Part shown: piece by piece, positions 26,650 to 36,030 of the stretch
Layout: the number at the start of each line of letters is the position of its first letter
Position numbering within the stretch: the stretch's first letter is position 1
Assembly (NCBI RefSeq): GCF_001718795.1
Contig: NZ_CP013435.1
Span: 2,232,001-2,296,000 of the forward strand
Direction of reading: 5' to 3'
Length of the DNA: 64,000 bases
DNA from: Burkholderia latens
GTDB lineage: Bacteria > Pseudomonadota > Gammaproteobacteria > Burkholderiales > Burkholderiaceae
Position numbers and translations under genes: made by a program
The notes under the pieces: generated by a model
The model's database searches: none
The model's input: only the letters and a program-made list of their open reading frames with translations
Told to the model about the DNA's origin: nothing

Positions 26650-27903
26650 TCATTGCCTTGCGTCGAGCGGCTTGTCCCTGCAAAGCGTCGGGTCCGGCGC
26701 GACCTTCAGCACGCCGGCGTCGAGCAATCGTTGCTGGAGCGCGGGATCGACGCCGAGGCGGTCGAGCACCGCGCGCGTGTCGCGGCCGAGCACGGGCGGC
26801 GGCGAACGATAGGTCGCCGGCGTGCGCGACAGCTTCACCGGCGACGCCGTGCCGCGATATGCGCCGATCTCGACGAACAATTCGCGGTGCAGCGCATGCG
26901 GGTCGCGCGCGACGTCGGCGACCGTGCGCACCGGCCCGCACGGCACGCCCGCCGCCATCAGGTCGCGCGCCAGCGGCTCGCACGGATGGGCGGCGAGCCG
27001 TGCCTCGAGCTCGGCCTTCAGTTCGGGCCGGTGCGCGCAGCGGCTGCGGTTGTCGGCGAAGCGCGGATCGCCCGCGAGCGCCGGCGCGCCAAGATGCGCG
27101 ACGAGGCGCGCGAACTGCCGGTCGTTGCCGACCGCGAGGAAGATCGGCGCCGTCGCCGTACGATAGCTGTCGTACGGCGCGATGTTCGGATGCGCATTGC
27201 CGCTGCGTTCGGGCACGCGCCCCGAGCCGAAGAAGTTCGGCAGGTGAGGATGCAGCAGCGACACGCCGCAGTCGTACAGCGCGATGTCGATCGACTGCCC
27301 CTGCCCGCTTCTTTCGCGCTCCGCGAGCGCGAGCAGAATGCCGGCAAGCGCGTTGAGCCCGGTGACCATGTCGACGATCGGCAACCCGATGCGCATCGCG
27401 TCGCCATCGCGCTCGCCGTTCACGCTCATCAGCCCGGCCATCGCCTGAATCACCGCATCGTAGCCGGGCAACCCGCCGAGCGGGCCGTCCTCGCCGAAGC
27501 CCGTCACCGCGCAGTGGATCAGGCGCGGGAACCGAAGCCGCAGGTCGCGCGCATAGTCCATGCCCCAGCGCGCGAGCGTGCCGGGCTTGAAATTCTCGAC
27601 GAGCACGTCGGCGTCCTCCAGCAGGCGCCACAGGATCGCGCGCCCTTCGTCGCGGGACAGATCGAGCGCGAGCCCCTCCTTGTTGCGGTTCACGCCCATG
27701 AAATACCACGCGGTGTCGCCGAGGAACGGCGGCCCCCAGCCGCGCGTCTCGTCGCCGTCCGGCGGCTCGATCTTGATCACGGTCGCGCCGTGATCCGCGA
27801 GCGCCTGCGTGCAGTACGGACCGCCGAGCACGCGGCTCAGGTCGACGACCTTGAGCCCGTCGAGCGCGCCGCGCAGCGCGTTCATCGCTTCCGTCGCGCT
27901 CAT
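26650..27903 (-). CDS. Family III CoA-transferase (CaiB/BaiF type)
   Basis: A 417-residue class III CoA-transferase. DLSRVLGGPYCTQALADHGATVIKIE, RNKEGLALDLSRDEGRAIL and DVLVENFKPGTLARWG are the family signatures; the catalytic aspartate is expected in the EDGPLGGLPGYDAVIQAMAG region. It moves CoA between carboxylic acids by an enzyme-anhydride route. The start at 27903 overlaps the stop of the acyl-CoA dehydrogenase by four bases (ATGA), so the pair is coupled and probably sequential in one degradation pathway. The substrate is not evident. Confidence 0.9.
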   Translation of the reverse strand: MSATEAMNALRGALDGLKVVDLSRVLGGPYCTQALADHGATVIKIEPPDGDETRGWGPPFLGDTAWYFMGVNRNKEGLALDLSRDEGRAILWRLLEDADVLVENFKPGTLARWGMDYARDLRLRFPRLIHCAVTGFGEDGPLGGLPGYDAVIQAMAGLMSVNGERDGDAMRIGLPIVDMVTGLNALAGILLALAERERSGQGQSIDIALYDCGVSLLHPHLPNFFGSGRVPERSGNAHPNIAPYDSYRTATAPIFLAVGNDRQFARLVAHLGAPALAGDPRFADNRSRCAHRPELKAELEARLAAHPCEPLARDLMAAGVPCGPVRTVADVARDPHALHRELFVEIGAYRGTASPVKLSRTPATYRSPPPVLGRDTRAVLDRLGVDPALQQRLLDAGVLKVAPDPTLCRDKPLDARQ

Positions 27904-29654
27904 CGCTCGACCTCCGGGAGCAGGTCGAGCGCCATGTCGAGCGGTACCGGTGTGCCGCGCAGCAGCGCGTCGAACGCCGCCGCTTCGTCGTCGCGCGACG
28001 CCGGTGCGAGCGGGTCGACCGGCAGAAGCTTGTGACGCACGACCAGGTGCGCGAGCGCGAGGCGCCGGTAATCCGGTGCGAGCTGTGCGCCCTCGCACGC
28101 CATCAGCACGGCCGCGCTCGCGTAGTAAAGCGCCGACGCGGCCTGTCGCACGCGCGCGTCATCGCCTTCCGCCGCGACCCGCGCGAGCGCATCGCACGCA
28201 CGCGCGAGAATGCGCCGCAGCGCCGCGCGACTCGCATCCGGCAGCGGTGCCGCGCCGAGCCGGTCGGCGAGGAACGTGCGCAGCGCGTCGAGCGCCTGCT
28301 CGCGCTGCGCGGCGCGCGCGACGTCGAGCGCGACGATGTTGCTGGTGCCTTCCCAGATCGAGCCGAGATGCGCGTCGCGCACGAGGCGCGCATCGCTCCA
28401 TTCCTCGATGTAGCCTGTGCCGCCGCGCACCTCCATCGCGTCGCCCGTCACGCGGCGCGCATCGCGGCACGCGCGGAACTTGATCAGCGGTGTCAGGATG
28501 CGCACGCAGCGCGCGGCGTGCTCGTCGCCCGCGTCCGCTTGCGGCAGCAGCAGCGCGATGTGCATGAACATCGCGCGCGCGGCCTCGGCGGGCAGCAGCA
28601 TCTTCATCAACTGACGCTGCATCAGCGGCATCTCGATCAGCTTGCGGCCGAACGCGGCGCGATGCGCGGCCACGTGCAGCGACTCGTTCAGCGCGCGCCG
28701 CATCAGGCCCGCCGCGCGCACGCCGTTCGACAGCCGCGACATGTTGATCATGTCGGCCATCTGGTGAAAGCCGCGGCCGATCTCGCCGATCAGCCAGGCC
28801 TGCGCGCCTTCGAGCGCGATCTCGCCGCTCGCCATCGAACGGCTGCCGAGCTTGTCCTTCAGCCGCACGATCCGGTAGCGATTACGCGTGCCGTCCGGCA
28901 GCGTCTTCGGCAACAGGAACAGCGCGAGTCCCTTGATGCCGTCCGGCGCGCCGTCGGGCCGCGCGAGCACCATCGCCAGGTCGGCGTCCGCGTTCGAGCA
29001 GAACCACTTGTCGCCGTACAGGCGCCACACCGCGCCGCCCCGCGCGTCGGCTTCGCGCACCGCACGCGTCGCGATGCGGCCGACGTCCGAGCCGGCCGCC
29101 TGCTCGGTCATGAACATCGCGCCCTGGAACAGCGTGTCGAAATCGCGCGACGCGAGCCTCGGCAGATAGTGTTCGACGAGCGCCGGATCGCCGAAACGAC
29201 GCAGCGTGCGCGTCAGCGAATCGGTCATGCTGACCGGGCAGCACAACCCGAATTCCGCCTGCACGAACAGGAACGTCAGCGCGTATTTGACGAGCGGCGC
29301 CACCGCCCCGGGCTGATGGCTCAGCGCCGCGAGCCCTAGCTCCGAGTAAGCGACCCGTTCGAGCGCGACATACGCGGGATCCTTGTCGATCCGCTGCACG
29401 GCTTCGCCGCGCCGGTTGCGATGCTCGAGCACGGGCGGATGCTTGTCCGCGCGCGACGCCCACGCGTCGAGTTCGCCCGACACGCGCGCGCCGAGCGCGT
29501 GCAGCTGCGGCTCGAGTTCCGCGTAGCGGGTCGCGCCGAGATGCAGTTTCAGCAACGCGCCGAGATCGGGATCGGCCGTGAAGAAGTTGATGCCCCGGCT
29601 ATCGGGGATGTTGTTGGCCGCACCGGTGTCCGGCGTGCGAGCGGTGTCGTTCAT
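27900..29654 (-). CDS. AidB-like acyl-CoA dehydrogenase family protein
   Basis: A 584-residue flavoprotein. The central part carries FMTEQAAGSDVGRI and the C-terminal GGTGYIEEWSDARLVRDAHL and SIWEGTSNIVALDV segments, which are characteristic of AidB and related long acyl-CoA dehydrogenases. N- and C-terminal extensions make it longer than beta-oxidation enzymes (about 380). E. coli AidB binds DNA and is part of the alkylation response, but this copy is coupled to a CoA-transferase and regulated by a divergent LysR gene, so a catabolic role is more likely. This is inference. Confidence 0.85.
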   Translation of the reverse strand: MNDTARTPDTGAANNIPDSRGINFFTADPDLGALLKLHLGATRYAELEPQLHALGARVSGELDAWASRADKHPPVLEHRNRRGEAVQRIDKDPAYVALERVAYSELGLAALSHQPGAVAPLVKYALTFLFVQAEFGLCCPVSMTDSLTRTLRRFGDPALVEHYLPRLASRDFDTLFQGAMFMTEQAAGSDVGRIATRAVREADARGGAVWRLYGDKWFCSNADADLAMVLARPDGAPDGIKGLALFLLPKTLPDGTRNRYRIVRLKDKLGSRSMASGEIALEGAQAWLIGEIGRGFHQMADMINMSRLSNGVRAAGLMRRALNESLHVAAHRAAFGRKLIEMPLMQRQLMKMLLPAEAARAMFMHIALLLPQADAGDEHAARCVRILTPLIKFRACRDARRVTGDAMEVRGGTGYIEEWSDARLVRDAHLGSIWEGTSNIVALDVARAAQREQALDALRTFLADRLGAAPLPDASRAALRRILARACDALARVAAEGDDARVRQAASALYYASAAVLMACEGAQLAPDYRRLALAHLVVRHKLLPVDPLAPASRDDEAAAFDALLRGTPVPLDMALDLLPEVER

Positions 29655-29752
29655 GCATGCGTCTCCATGGTGGCCCGGCTGCCGGCCGGTGCCCGCGCCG
29701 TGGCGGCGCGGCCGGCGGGTGCCAGGCGTTCGACAGAGCGTAGGCGCGCGAT

Positions 29753-29803
29753 CGATAAGCGTCCAATACAGGATTTATCCGGTACGATAAACGATGCTTA
29801 TCG
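29753..29803. promoter_or_regulatory. Repeated TTATC/GATAA operator-like sites
   Basis: CGATAAG (29753-29759), TTATCC (29775-29780) and the inverted pair CGATAA-N7-TTATCG (29785-29803) lie in the gap between the acyl-CoA dehydrogenase and the LysR gene. LysR-type regulators bind dyads of this size upstream of divergent targets, so this is the likely autoregulatory and activation region. Confidence 0.5.
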
Positions 29804-29827
29804 ATGCCGATGCGGGGAGGACGCACC

Positions 29828-30730
29828 ATGGAACTGAGGCAGTTGCGCTACTTCGTGGCGGTCGCCGAGGAGCTGCATTTCGGGCGCGCGGCGAAGCGCC
29901 TGTTTATCTCGCAGCCGGCGCTGAGCTTCGACATCCGCAAGTTCGAGGATGCGCTCGGCGTGCAGCTTTTTTCCCGCACCAACAAGACGGTCGCGCTGAC
30001 CAACGCGGGCGCGGTGCTGCTCGGCGAAGCGCGCCGGCTGCTGCTGCAGGCGGCCGAGGCGGAGCGGCTCACCGTACGCTCGGCGTCCGGTCTAGCGGGA
30101 CGGCTGCGGATCGGCTTCGTCCATTCGATGCTGTATCGCGGGCTGCCCGACGCGGTGAGACGCTTCGAGGCCGACTATCCGGGCGTCGAGATCGTGCTGA
30201 GCGAGATGAACACGCAGGCGCAGGTGCTGGCGATCCAGCGCGGCCAGATCGATCTCGGCTACGCGCACTGGGGCCACTGCCCGCCCGAAGTCGAATCGGC
30301 GCCCGTCTACGCGGAACCGTTCGTCTGCTGCCTGCCGGCCGCGCATCCGCTCGCACAGCGCCGGCAGGTCGCACTCGCCGCGCTGGCCGCGGAACCGTTC
30401 ATCCTGTTTCCGCGCGACGCGGCGCCGCACTATCACGACCTGATCATCGCGCAATGCGTGAACGCGGGATTCAGCCCGCTGATCCGTCACGAGGCGCGGC
30501 TCTGGCAGACGATCCTGTCGATGATCGAATTCGGGATGGGCATCGCGCTCGTGCCGCGCGTGCTGCAGCAGGTGAAGAGCGACCGGCTCGCGTTCCGGCC
30601 GCTGAAGGATGCGTCGCTGGAATCGCGCACGCTGGAGCTGAAGCGCAGCGGCACCGCCGAACCGGTCGCACTGCGCTTCGCGGACTACGTGCGCACGTCG
30701 ATCGACGCGCTGCCCGCGCTTGTGGGCTGA
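29828..30730 (+). CDS. LysR family transcriptional regulator
   Basis: A 300-residue LysR protein. The N-terminal helix-turn-helix (MELRQLRYFVAVAEELHFGRAAKRLFISQPALS, read in two parts) is typical of the CatR/BenM branch, and the rest is a substrate-binding domain (residues 90-295). The start at 29828 is the canonical MELRQLRYF and follows GGAGG. It is divergent from the acyl-CoA dehydrogenase/CoA-transferase pair and probably controls it in response to a pathway acid or acyl-CoA. Confidence 0.93.
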   Translation: MELRQLRYFVAVAEELHFGRAAKRLFISQPALSFDIRKFEDALGVQLFSRTNKTVALTNAGAVLLGEARRLLLQAAEAERLTVRSASGLAGRLRIGFVHSMLYRGLPDAVRRFEADYPGVEIVLSEMNTQAQVLAIQRGQIDLGYAHWGHCPPEVESAPVYAEPFVCCLPAAHPLAQRRQVALAALAAEPFILFPRDAAPHYHDLIIAQCVNAGFSPLIRHEARLWQTILSMIEFGMGIALVPRVLQQVKSDRLAFRPLKDASLESRTLELKRSGTAEPVALRFADYVRTSIDALPALVG

Positions 30731-30764
30731 GCCGGCGCGCCCGCTGCGCGCCGGTAGTGCCACG

Positions 30765-32183
30765 CTACTTCGCTTCCGGCTGCAGCACCGGTTGCGCGCG
30801 CCGATACCACACCGCATACACGACGGACAGCGCTATCAGGAACGGAATGCCGAAGATCAGCGTCATGTGGAACTCGGCCGTGAAGTAGGTCGTCACCATC
30901 ACTGCCAGCATCAGCGTTGCGCCGAGCAGCGTCAGCAGCGGAAAGCCGCGCATGCGGAACGCGGGTGCCGGCAGGCCGAGCGCCGCGCGCCGCCGCCGAA
31001 AGCAGTAATGCGTCGCGAAGATCATCATCCACGTGAACAGCGCGCCGAACATCGACACCGCCATCATGATCGTGAACGACTCGCCCGGATACAGTACGCT
31101 CAGGACCGTCGCGAGCGCGATGCCGAGCGTCGACAGCATCAGCGCGCCGAACGGCACGCCGCGCGCGTTCACTTCGCCGAGCGCCTTGGGCGCGTAGCCC
31201 GCGCGCGACAGGCTGAACATCATCCGCGTCGTGATGTAGATCTGGCTGTTCATCGCGGACAGCGCGGCGATCAGCACGACGAAATTGATCACGCCGGCCG
31301 CGCCCGGCAGGCGGATCGCCTCCATCACCTTCACGAACGGGCTCTCGTCGCGCCCCGCTGCCGTCCACGGCACGATCGCGAGCATCAGCGCAAGCGTGAC
31401 GAGATAGAACAGCACGAGCCGCACGATCGTCGAGCGGAACGCGCGCGTGACCGCGCGCTCGGGATCTTCCGCCTCGCCCGCGGCGACGGCGATCATCTCG
31501 ATGCTCAGGTAGCTGAAGATCGACACGATCACCGCGACCCACATCCCCCACATCCCCTTCGGGAAGAACCCCCCGTGCTCGGTGTAATGGTGGAAGCCCG
31601 CGCCGGCCGCGCCGTCGCCGACCAGCGCCGGATTGCCGAACACGACGTACGCGCCCAGCACGATGAAGCCGACGATCGCCGCGATCTTCACGACCGAGAA
31701 GCCGTATTCGACCGCGCCGAACACGTCGACGCTGCGCGCGTTGACGAACACGAGCAGCGCCGAGAAGCTGACGATCCACAGCCAGCCCGGCACGCCCGGG
31801 AACCAGTACTTCATGTACAGCGCGATCGCGGTGACTTCGGTGCCGACCGCGAGCACGATGCACGCCCAGTACGCATAGCGCACGAGGAACCCAGCCCACG
31901 GGCTCACGTAATGTTCGGCGTACGCACCGAACGACCCGGAGGTCGGGTGCACGACCGTCATCTCGGCGAGACAGCCCATCAGCAGCAGCGAGATGAACGC
32001 GCCGATCGCGTAGCTGACGAGCACGCTCGGACCGGCGAAGCCGATCGCGAAGCCGCTGCCGAGAAACAGACCCGTGCCGATCGCGCCGCCGATCGCGATC
32101 ATCGCCATCTGCGGTGCGGAAAGCGTGCGGCGCAGACCCTGCTCGCGCGCCGTGATGTGCTGGAATTGCCCTTCTGATTGCAT
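30765..32183 (-). CDS. Amino acid permease (APC superfamily)
   Basis: A 472-residue permease with about twelve membrane segments. IAIGGAIGTGLFLGSGFAIG and the YLSIEMIAVAAGEAEDPERA segment are signatures of the amino-acid transporter (AAT) family that includes AroP, PheP, GabP and ProY. The start is MQSEGQFQHITAREQGLRR. It follows porin, RidA and an aromatic aminotransferase on the same strand, so aromatic amino acid uptake is the best guess. Substrate is not provable here. Confidence 0.9.
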   Translation of the reverse strand: MQSEGQFQHITAREQGLRRTLSAPQMAMIAIGGAIGTGLFLGSGFAIGFAGPSVLVSYAIGAFISLLLMGCLAEMTVVHPTSGSFGAYAEHYVSPWAGFLVRYAYWACIVLAVGTEVTAIALYMKYWFPGVPGWLWIVSFSALLVFVNARSVDVFGAVEYGFSVVKIAAIVGFIVLGAYVVFGNPALVGDGAAGAGFHHYTEHGGFFPKGMWGMWVAVIVSIFSYLSIEMIAVAAGEAEDPERAVTRAFRSTIVRLVLFYLVTLALMLAIVPWTAAGRDESPFVKVMEAIRLPGAAGVINFVVLIAALSAMNSQIYITTRMMFSLSRAGYAPKALGEVNARGVPFGALMLSTLGIALATVLSVLYPGESFTIMMAVSMFGALFTWMMIFATHYCFRRRRAALGLPAPAFRMRGFPLLTLLGATLMLAVMVTTYFTAEFHMTLIFGIPFLIALSVVYAVWYRRAQPVLQPEAK

Positions 32184-32275
32184 CGAATGACCTCGTTCGA
32201 AAACGTGTGTCCGGTCGAACCGCCGACGGCGCACGGACCGGCGCCGGACCGCACCGGCCACCGCGCGCCACGTGC

Positions 32276-33346
32276 TCAGAACAGGTGGCGCAAGCCGGCC
32301 GCGATACCCGTCTGATTGCCGCGTCCGGGCATTTCGGTGAACGCGCCGCCTGTCACCCGGTTGTAGTCGACCGTCGCGTAGACCTGCGTGGCCTTCGACA
32401 GAGCGTACTCGGCCTCGAGCACGCCCGTATAGCGCTTCCCGCCGTTGCCCGCGATGCCGTTCACGTTGCGGATGTCGTCGTAATACGCAACGCCCGTCAC
32501 CGAGACTGCCGGGGTGACCTTCAGGCTCGCGCCGGCATAGAAGATCGCGTCGCGGCGCGGATTGTCGCCGAACGAACCGTAGGTTACGTCGCGGCCCGGC
32601 GCATTCAGCAGCTGTCGGTCGAGCATGCCAGTGCGGTCGATCCCGCCCAGATAGCCGGCGTACAGCGTCGTCGCGCCGAACGCGTAGCGCGCACCCGCGC
32701 CCCATGCCTGCTGCGCGCGGCTCGTCAGGTCGCGCACCTGCTGGTAGGTCGCGCCGACCATCAGCCCGCCGAGCGTGTACGACGCGTGCGTGCCCCAGTA
32801 CGCATTCGCGCCGAGGCTGCCCGCGACACCGCCGAAACCGTAGCTCGCGCCGACGTTCAGTCCGCCGAACGTGCCGTCGTAGCTGACCACGTTGCTCGCG
32901 CGGCCCTGCGTGAGAAAGTACGGCCACATGTTGGCCGTGTAGTTGCCGACCGTCAGCGGATCGAGATCGCCGAACAGGTTGAACGCCTCGGTCGCCTGCC
33001 GGCCGAGCTTCACGGTGCCCCAGTCGCTCGCGAGACCCACGTACGCGTAGCGGCCGAACAGCGCGCCGTCGAGCTGCCCGGTCTGCGGCTCGAAGCCGCT
33101 CTCCAGCCGGAAGATCGCTTGCAGCCCGCCGCCGAGCGCTTCGCTGCCCTTCAAGCCCCAGCGGCTGTTGGTGATCGCGCCGTTGGTCATCTGCACACTG
33201 GCGTCGTCCGATGCGTTCGCATGCGTCGTGTAGCGAATGCTCTGGTCGACGATGCCGTACAGCGTCACGCTGCTTTGCGCCATCACGCCGCTGGCGGCGA
33301 GCAGGCCCGCCATCGTCGGTAGTGCGAATCGAGTAATGCGCTTCAT
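32276..33346 (-). CDS. Gram-negative general porin (OmpC-like)
   Basis: A 356-residue outer-membrane porin of the betaproteobacterial type. A signal peptide (MKRITRFALPTMAGLLAASG, cleaved before QSSVTLYGIVDQSI) is followed by a 16-strand barrel pattern and a C-terminal LRHLF ending in phenylalanine, needed for BAM recognition. The start at 33346 is preferred because GGAG precedes it by six bases; the codon at 33358 is part of that ribosome-binding stretch. It sits between a permease and RidA, so it probably widens outer-membrane entry for the same substrates. Confidence 0.93.
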   Translation of the reverse strand: MKRITRFALPTMAGLLAASGVMAQSSVTLYGIVDQSIRYTTHANASDDASVQMTNGAITNSRWGLKGSEALGGGLQAIFRLESGFEPQTGQLDGALFGRYAYVGLASDWGTVKLGRQATEAFNLFGDLDPLTVGNYTANMWPYFLTQGRASNVVSYDGTFGGLNVGASYGFGGVAGSLGANAYWGTHASYTLGGLMVGATYQQVRDLTSRAQQAWGAGARYAFGATTLYAGYLGGIDRTGMLDRQLLNAPGRDVTYGSFGDNPRRDAIFYAGASLKVTPAVSVTGVAYYDDIRNVNGIAGNGGKRYTGVLEAEYALSKATQVYATVDYNRVTGGAFTEMPGRGNQTGIAAGLRHLF

Positions 33347-33444
33347 CTTCGTCTCCATCCTTGTCTGAATTGTTGTGTTCGTCGGGGGTGTTGGTACTTG
33401 TCGCTAATCGCGGGTGCTGCAATCGTCGCGAAGTCGCGTGCCGG

Positions 33445-33831
33445 CTAGCCGCGTGCCGCCGGCAGCGCGACGTACGCGACGAGTTCGACGCGCATCTCCG
33501 GATGCGCGAAGCCCTGCACGCCCACGCACGTGCGGTTCGGGTACGGTTCGCGGAAGTGGCGCCGGTATTCGGCGTCGAATTCGGGCATCGCCTTCACGTC
33601 GGACAGGTAGACGAGCACCTGCGCGACGTCGTCCATCGTCGCGCCGGCCGCCGCGACGGCCTTCGCGAGATTGCCGAGCGTGATGCGCGCCTGCTCGGTC
33701 ATCGTGTCGCCGGCGATCGCGCCGGACCCATCGACCGGCCCGTGGCCGGTAAACATCAGCCCGCCCGCGCGGGTCGCCCACGAGAACGGCTGCGCGAGCT
33801 GGGGCAAGTCGACAGGGATCGTATCTGCCAT
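33445..33831 (-). CDS. RidA family (enamine/imine deaminase) protein
   Basis: A 128-residue Rid-family protein. QPFSWATRAGGLMFTGHGPV, ARITLGNLAKAVAAAGATMDD and NRTCVGVQGFAHPEMRVELVA cover the whole fold; the conserved arginine that binds substrate carboxylate is in PNRTCVG, and the MRVELVAYV strand ends the protein. Canonical RidA hydrolyses 2-aminoacrylate-type imines made by PLP enzymes. Being 29 bases after an aminotransferase supports a role in clearing its reactive intermediates. Confidence 0.92.
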   Translation of the reverse strand: MADTIPVDLPQLAQPFSWATRAGGLMFTGHGPVDGSGAIAGDTMTEQARITLGNLAKAVAAAGATMDDVAQVLVYLSDVKAMPEFDAEYRRHFREPYPNRTCVGVQGFAHPEMRVELVAYVALPAARG

Positions 33832-33860
33832 CGTGTACTCCTTCGGTTCGGCCCGGCCGC

Positions 33861-35075
33861 TCATGCGGCCCGGCGCGACGGGGCGCCGAGCACGTCGGCG
33901 ATCGCGTGCGCGACATGATCGACGTTCGCGTCGTTCAGGCCCGCGATGCACATGCGGCCGGAGCGCAGCAGGTAGACGCCGTGCGCCGCGCGCAGCCGGT
34001 CCACGTCGGTCGCGGCGATGCCCGTGTAGCTGAACATGCCGCGCTGCGTGACGAGCGCATCGAACGCGGGCGTCGGCAAGCGCGCGTCGAGCCGCGCCTT
34101 CAGCGCGCCGCGCATGCGCTTGATGCGCGTGCGCACCTCCGCCACCTCGTCTTCCCAGCACGCGCGCAGAACGTCGTCGTTCAGCACGGTCGACACGAGC
34201 TGCGCGCCGAACAGCGGCGGGCTCGAATAGGTGCGGCGCACGCCGGCCTGCAACTGGCTCAGCACCGTCGCCGCTTCGCTCGCGCCCGCGCAGACGATCG
34301 ACAGGCCGCCGACGCGCTCGCCGTACAGTGAGAAGTTCTTCGAAAACGAGTTGCTGACGATCGCCGGCAGCCCCGCTTCGACGATCGCACGCACGGCCCA
34401 TGTGTCGTCGTCGAGCCCGTCGCCGAAGCCCTGGTACGCCATGTCGAGGAACGGAATCAGCCGGCGACGCGCGAGCACGTCGATCACCGCGCGCCATGCG
34501 TCGCGGCCGAGGTCGAGGCCGGTCGGGTTGTGGCAACACGGCTGCAGCAGCACGATGCTGCGCGCCGGCAGCGCGTCGAGCGCCGCGAGCATCGCGTCGA
34601 CGCGCAGGTCGTTGCGCGATTCGTCGTAGTACGGGTAGGTGTGCACGTCGAGACCGGCCGCCGCGAAGATCACGCGATGGTTGTCCCACGTCGGATCGCT
34701 GACCCAGATCGCGCTGTCGGGAAAATAGCGCTTCACGAACTCCGCGCCGAGCCGCAGCGCGCCCGAGCCGCCGAGCGTCTGCAGCGTCGCGATGCGTCCT
34801 TGCGCGAGCGCCGCGCAGTCGGCGCCGAACACGAGGCGCTGCACGCCCTGCCGATACATGGCGAGTCCCTCCATCGGCAGATATGTATGCGGCGCGCCGG
34901 CGTCGCGCACGCGCTCGGCCGCGAGACGTGTGCTCTCGAGCACGGGGATCCGGCCCGCATCGTCGTAGTAGAGCCCAATGCTGAGATTGACCTTGTGCGG
35001 ATGGGCATCCTGCTGGAACGCCTGGAACAGCGACAGAATCGGGTCGCCCGGATAGGCGGGAACGTGTTCGTACAT
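33861..35075 (-). CDS. tyrB: Aromatic amino acid aminotransferase
   Basis: A 404-residue class I PLP aminotransferase of the TyrB/AspC family. [35 protein letters not shown] and the PLP-lysine motif [17 protein letters not shown] are all present, and the C-terminal arginine in [11 protein letters not shown] binds the substrate carboxylate. It should transaminate tyrosine, phenylalanine and aspartate. It is divergent from an Lrp-type regulator (193 bases apart) and heads a tyrB-ridA-porin-permease series, which suggests aromatic amino acid use. TyrB rather than AspC is inferred from context and subfamily motifs. Confidence 0.88.
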   Translation of the reverse strand: MYEHVPAYPGDPILSLFQAFQQDAHPHKVNLSIGLYYDDAGRIPVLESTRLAAERVRDAGAPHTYLPMEGLAMYRQGVQRLVFGADCAALAQGRIATLQTLGGSGALRLGAEFVKRYFPDSAIWVSDPTWDNHRVIFAAAGLDVHTYPYYDESRNDLRVDAMLAALDALPARSIVLLQPCCHNPTGLDLGRDAWRAVIDVLARRRLIPFLDMAYQGFGDGLDDDTWAVRAIVEAGLPAIVSNSFSKNFSLYGERVGGLSIVCAGASEAATVLSQLQAGVRRTYSSPPLFGAQLVSTVLNDDVLRACWEDEVAEVRTRIKRMRGALKARLDARLPTPAFDALVTQRGMFSYTGIAATDVDRLRAAHGVYLLRSGRMCIAGLNDANVDHVAHAIADVLGAPSRRAA

Positions 35076-35267
35076 GGCGGTATGACGGTAGAAGTTGAAG
35101 GCGGCGAGGCGGCCGGCGGCGTGACAGCAAGTCAGGTCGCGCGGTCGGAGGCATGGGGCGCATGTTATCGAGGACGAAATAGAATGAGCTTCACTTATCG
35201 ATGACGAATCGCCTGGTTTGCAGTAGAGTCTGCGACTGTCACGTCAAAAATTACGGGATTCTGCGAA

Positions 35268-35750
35268 ATGAATCTGGATCGAACCGACATGCGGATCCTC
35301 CGGCATCTCGAACGGGACGGACGCATCAGCAATCAGGACCTCGCGAATGCGGTCGCGCTGTCGCCGTCCGCGTGCCTGCGGCGGGTGAAGCTGCTGGAGG
35401 AGCGCGGCGCCATTTCGGGCTACCGCTGCACGATCGAGCCGAAGAAGGTCGGCGTCGCATTCGAGGCGCTCGTGCATGTGTCGATGCGGCCGGACGTGCC
35501 CGAATGGCACGACCGCTTCGTGGAGGCGATCCAGGAATGGCCGGAAGTCATCGCCGCGCAAATCGTGACGGGCGGCTCGAACTATGTGCTGACGGTGCGG
35601 GCGCGCGACCTCGATCATTACTCCGATTTCGTGATCAACCGGCTGCACCGTGCGACGGGCGTGATGTCGATCAATTCGAGCATCGTGCTCGCGACGCTCA
35701 AGCGCGACGGCTCGATTCTCGATCTCGTCGAGCCGTCCACGGGCACCTGA
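35268..35750 (+). CDS. Lrp/AsnC family transcriptional regulator
   Basis: A 160-residue feast/famine regulator. The N-terminal helix-turn-helix (ISNQDLANAVALSPSACLRR) and the C-terminal RAM ligand-binding domain (about 65-150, with VTGGSNYVLTVRARDLDHY) are intact. It is divergent from tyrB. Lrp relatives in this position commonly activate a neighbouring amino acid catabolic operon and bind the amino acid itself. The ligand is inferred to be aromatic. Confidence 0.93.
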   Translation: MNLDRTDMRILRHLERDGRISNQDLANAVALSPSACLRRVKLLEERGAISGYRCTIEPKKVGVAFEALVHVSMRPDVPEWHDRFVEAIQEWPEVIAAQIVTGGSNYVLTVRARDLDHYSDFVINRLHRATGVMSINSSIVLATLKRDGSILDLVEPSTGT

Positions 35751-35793
35751 CGAACCTTTTGCACCGGCCTGAAAAAATAGTTGAAGAAAGTAC

Positions 35794-35822
35794 TTTACGA
35801 ACCGCAAAAGCTCTGACATAAT
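35794..35822 (+). promoter_or_regulatory. Promoter of tRNA-Val
   Basis: TTTACG (35794-35799), 17 bases and CATAAT (35817-35822) precede the tRNA 5' end by 12 bases, in an AT-rich patch. Confidence 0.75.
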
Positions 35823-35834
35823 TTCAGCTTCTTT

Positions 35835-35909
35835 GGGCGGTTAGCTCAGCGGTAGAGCACTGCCTTCACACGGCAGGGGTCACTGGTTCGATCCCAGTAC
35901 CGCCCACCA
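35835..35909 (+). tRNA. tRNA-Val (CAC)
   Basis: A 75-base cloverleaf with encoded CCA. The acceptor stem is GGGCGGT/ACCGCCC and the anticodon stem-loop is CTGCC-TTCACAC-GGCAG, giving anticodon CAC for the GUG codon. Confidence 0.95.
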
Positions 35910-35919
35910 AAGAATTCAA

Positions 35920-35949
35920 GGGCCTGCGTCTCACGACGCAGGCCCTTTT
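35920..35949 (+). terminator. Terminator of tRNA-Val
   Basis: An 11-base-pair stem (GGGCCTGCGTC/GACGCAGGCCC) with a TCAC loop followed by TTTT starts 10 bases after the tRNA. Confidence 0.92.
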
Positions 35950-36030
35950 CGTTTTGCGCCCGATTTTCCGCTGCTGCCTCCCCTGCACGCGTCCTTGCAC
36001 TCGCGAACAGGTTCGTGGGGCAACGACCGG

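Noticed and set aside
25021..28035. 1004-codon plus-strand ORF antisense to the transporter and CoA-transferase
   Set aside because: No family-like segment; the minus-strand genes are clear in motif and spacing.
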